Origin: Pseudoalteromonas byunsanensis
GTDB lineage: Bacteria > Pseudomonadota > Gammaproteobacteria > Enterobacterales > Alteromonadaceae
DNA length: 64,000 bases
Direction of reading: 5' to 3'
Assembly (NCBI RefSeq): GCF_001854475.1
Contig: NZ_MNAN01000035.1
Span: 281,460-345,459 of the forward strand
This document shows, one piece after another, positions 63,304 through 64,000 of the stretch. Position 1 is the first letter of the stretch; every line of letters begins with the position of its first letter. The notes below the pieces were generated by a model. It saw only the letters and a list, made by a program, of their open reading frames with translations, was not told where the DNA came from and made no database searches. The translations under genes were made by a program, and so were the position numbers.

Positions 63304-63894
63304 ATGGAATTTGCTTTATTATCAATATTAGCACTTGTAGTTGTAGCTTCCGTAGTCGCTGCGAAGTATACCGATGCAGGTGGTAACCCTTACCCATTTA
63401 ATAAAAAAGATTCTGTTTTTAGCACCGTAGAAGCTTCTTTTCTCACTTTACTGGAAAGAGCCGTGGGCGATCGTTTTAAGATTGTGAGTCGAGTCAAATT
63501 AATTGACTTAATTGAATGTAAACCAGGTCTTTCTGATAAAGCGCGTCGTGCCGCACTAATCAAAGCTAAAAATAAACAGCTCGATTATGTGCTGGTTGAT
63601 AAAGATACGCTTAAAATTATGGCTGCTGTGGATTTGGTCAACAACGCTAATAAAAGCGGACATAAAGCGCAACGTGACTGGTTTGTCAGTGGCGCGCTAG
63701 AATCTGCAGGCATTCCTCATATTCGAATGAAAGTCAAAGCAGGATATAAATCATCAGAAGTACGCAGTGCTATTTTGTTTAAGCTCGGCAAAAATGCCAA
63801 AACATCTAAGCCACTTCGCAACCGAACAGAGAAGCCTGCGGTGCTGTCGCCTTCGCAAGCCAAGGCACAGTCAACTCAATTGGCTGAAATATAA
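63304..63894 (+). CDS. DUF2726 protein with N-terminal membrane anchor
   Basis: I start at ATG 63304 after GTGGAGTG; the GTG at 63292 lies in the ribosome site. The 196-residue protein has an N-terminal helix (about 1-20). A DUF2726 domain follows (about 35-165; ASFLTLLERAVGDRFKIVSR and KNKQLDYVLVDKDTLKIMAA). This fold resembles restriction-endonuclease-like nucleases, and the D-x-VLVDK and AAVDL positions are compatible with such a site. Its role is unknown. Confidence 0.75.
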   Translation: MEFALLSILALVVVASVVAAKYTDAGGNPYPFNKKDSVFSTVEASFLTLLERAVGDRFKIVSRVKLIDLIECKPGLSDKARRAALIKAKNKQLDYVLVDKDTLKIMAAVDLVNNANKSGHKAQRDWFVSGALESAGIPHIRMKVKAGYKSSEVRSAILFKLGKNAKTSKPLRNRTEKPAVLSPSQAKAQSTQLAEI

Positions 63895-63910
63895 AACTTC
63901 AAACATACCT

Positions 63911-63935
63911 AAAAGCGAGCCATAGGCTCGCTTTT
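63911..63935 (+). terminator. Terminator of the DUF2726 gene
   Basis: AAAAGCGAGCC/GGCTCGCTTTTT with a 3-base loop, 17 bases after the stop. Confidence 0.85.
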
Positions 63936-64000
63936 TCATATCTTGACCTAATGATGAAATTCGCATTTGTAGCGTGCTCAGGTATACTATGACGCAAATT

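Noticed and set aside
1..64000. CRISPR arrays, tRNA or rRNA genes
   Set aside because: No regularly spaced direct repeats and no cloverleaf or rRNA segments were recognised; the repeated sequences at 24-32 kb are RAYT-related.
63983..64000. ATG at 63989 after TATACT as start of a next gene
   Set aside because: Only four codons are visible, and the -35 candidate (TTCGCA) is weak; not enough for a call.

Overview
The window looks like chromosome of a marine gammaproteobacterium, most likely Pseudoalteromonas or a close relative. The evidence is gene content and protein similarity: the ubiI-ubiH-pepP-ygfB block beside 6S RNA, rplU-rpmA-cgtA-folA, gcvT-gcvH-gcvP, arcA/arcB, folE2, and many secreted proteins typical of the group (RTX protein, metzincin, TonB receptor, chaperone-usher pilus). 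I could not run a database search, so genus is an inference.

Layout. (1) 1-17.7 kb is mostly surface and secreted functions: the end of an S41 peptidase, an RTX calcium-binding protein, an EamA permease, a metzincin protease behind a cyclic-di-GMP-I riboswitch, two secreted proteins sharing a fibrinogen-like C-terminal module, a SatD/DUF3307 operon with an operator-like inverted repeat, a degenerate metallo-beta-lactamase-fold protein followed by a TonB receptor, and an orphan flagellin whose middle is replaced by a proline-flanked globular domain. (2) 18.0-24.2 kb is a chaperone-usher locus: chaperone, usher, probable tip protein, and two near-identical pilins separated by an unrelated membrane protein. 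The first pilin has a near-consensus sigma-54 promoter. (3) 24.3-34.4 kb is a plastic region. One intact REP-associated tyrosine transposase (RAYT) and three shortened copies share inverted ends. A block around the first pair of copies recurs, with internal deletions, 7 kb away. Between and beside them lie a YYDG-repeat secreted protein, a lipoprotein, an AraC regulator divergent from a secreted alpha/beta hydrolase, and a type II restriction-modification pair. (4) 34.5-64 kb is largely conserved housekeeping DNA: the glycine cleavage operon with a truncated GcvT-like gene and divergent LysR, a ToxR-like regulator and an esterase, ubiquinone hydroxylases, pepP, ygfB, 6S RNA, folA, cgtA, L27, L21, ispB, yggX, mutY, trmB, rsmC, a histidine kinase-YfiR pair, arcA and arcB tail to tail, folE2 and a DUF2726 protein.

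The most interesting signals are the RAYT-linked segmental duplication, the chimeric flagellin, the histidine kinase-YfiR operon, the riboswitch-controlled protease, the SatD operator/promoter overlap, the sigma-54 pilin promoter, and an ArcB that keeps one redox cysteine (C181) but has Trp where E. coli has C241. Start codons were moved from the longest open frame wherever a Shine-Dalgarno sequence or family length argued for it; each case is stated in its entry.
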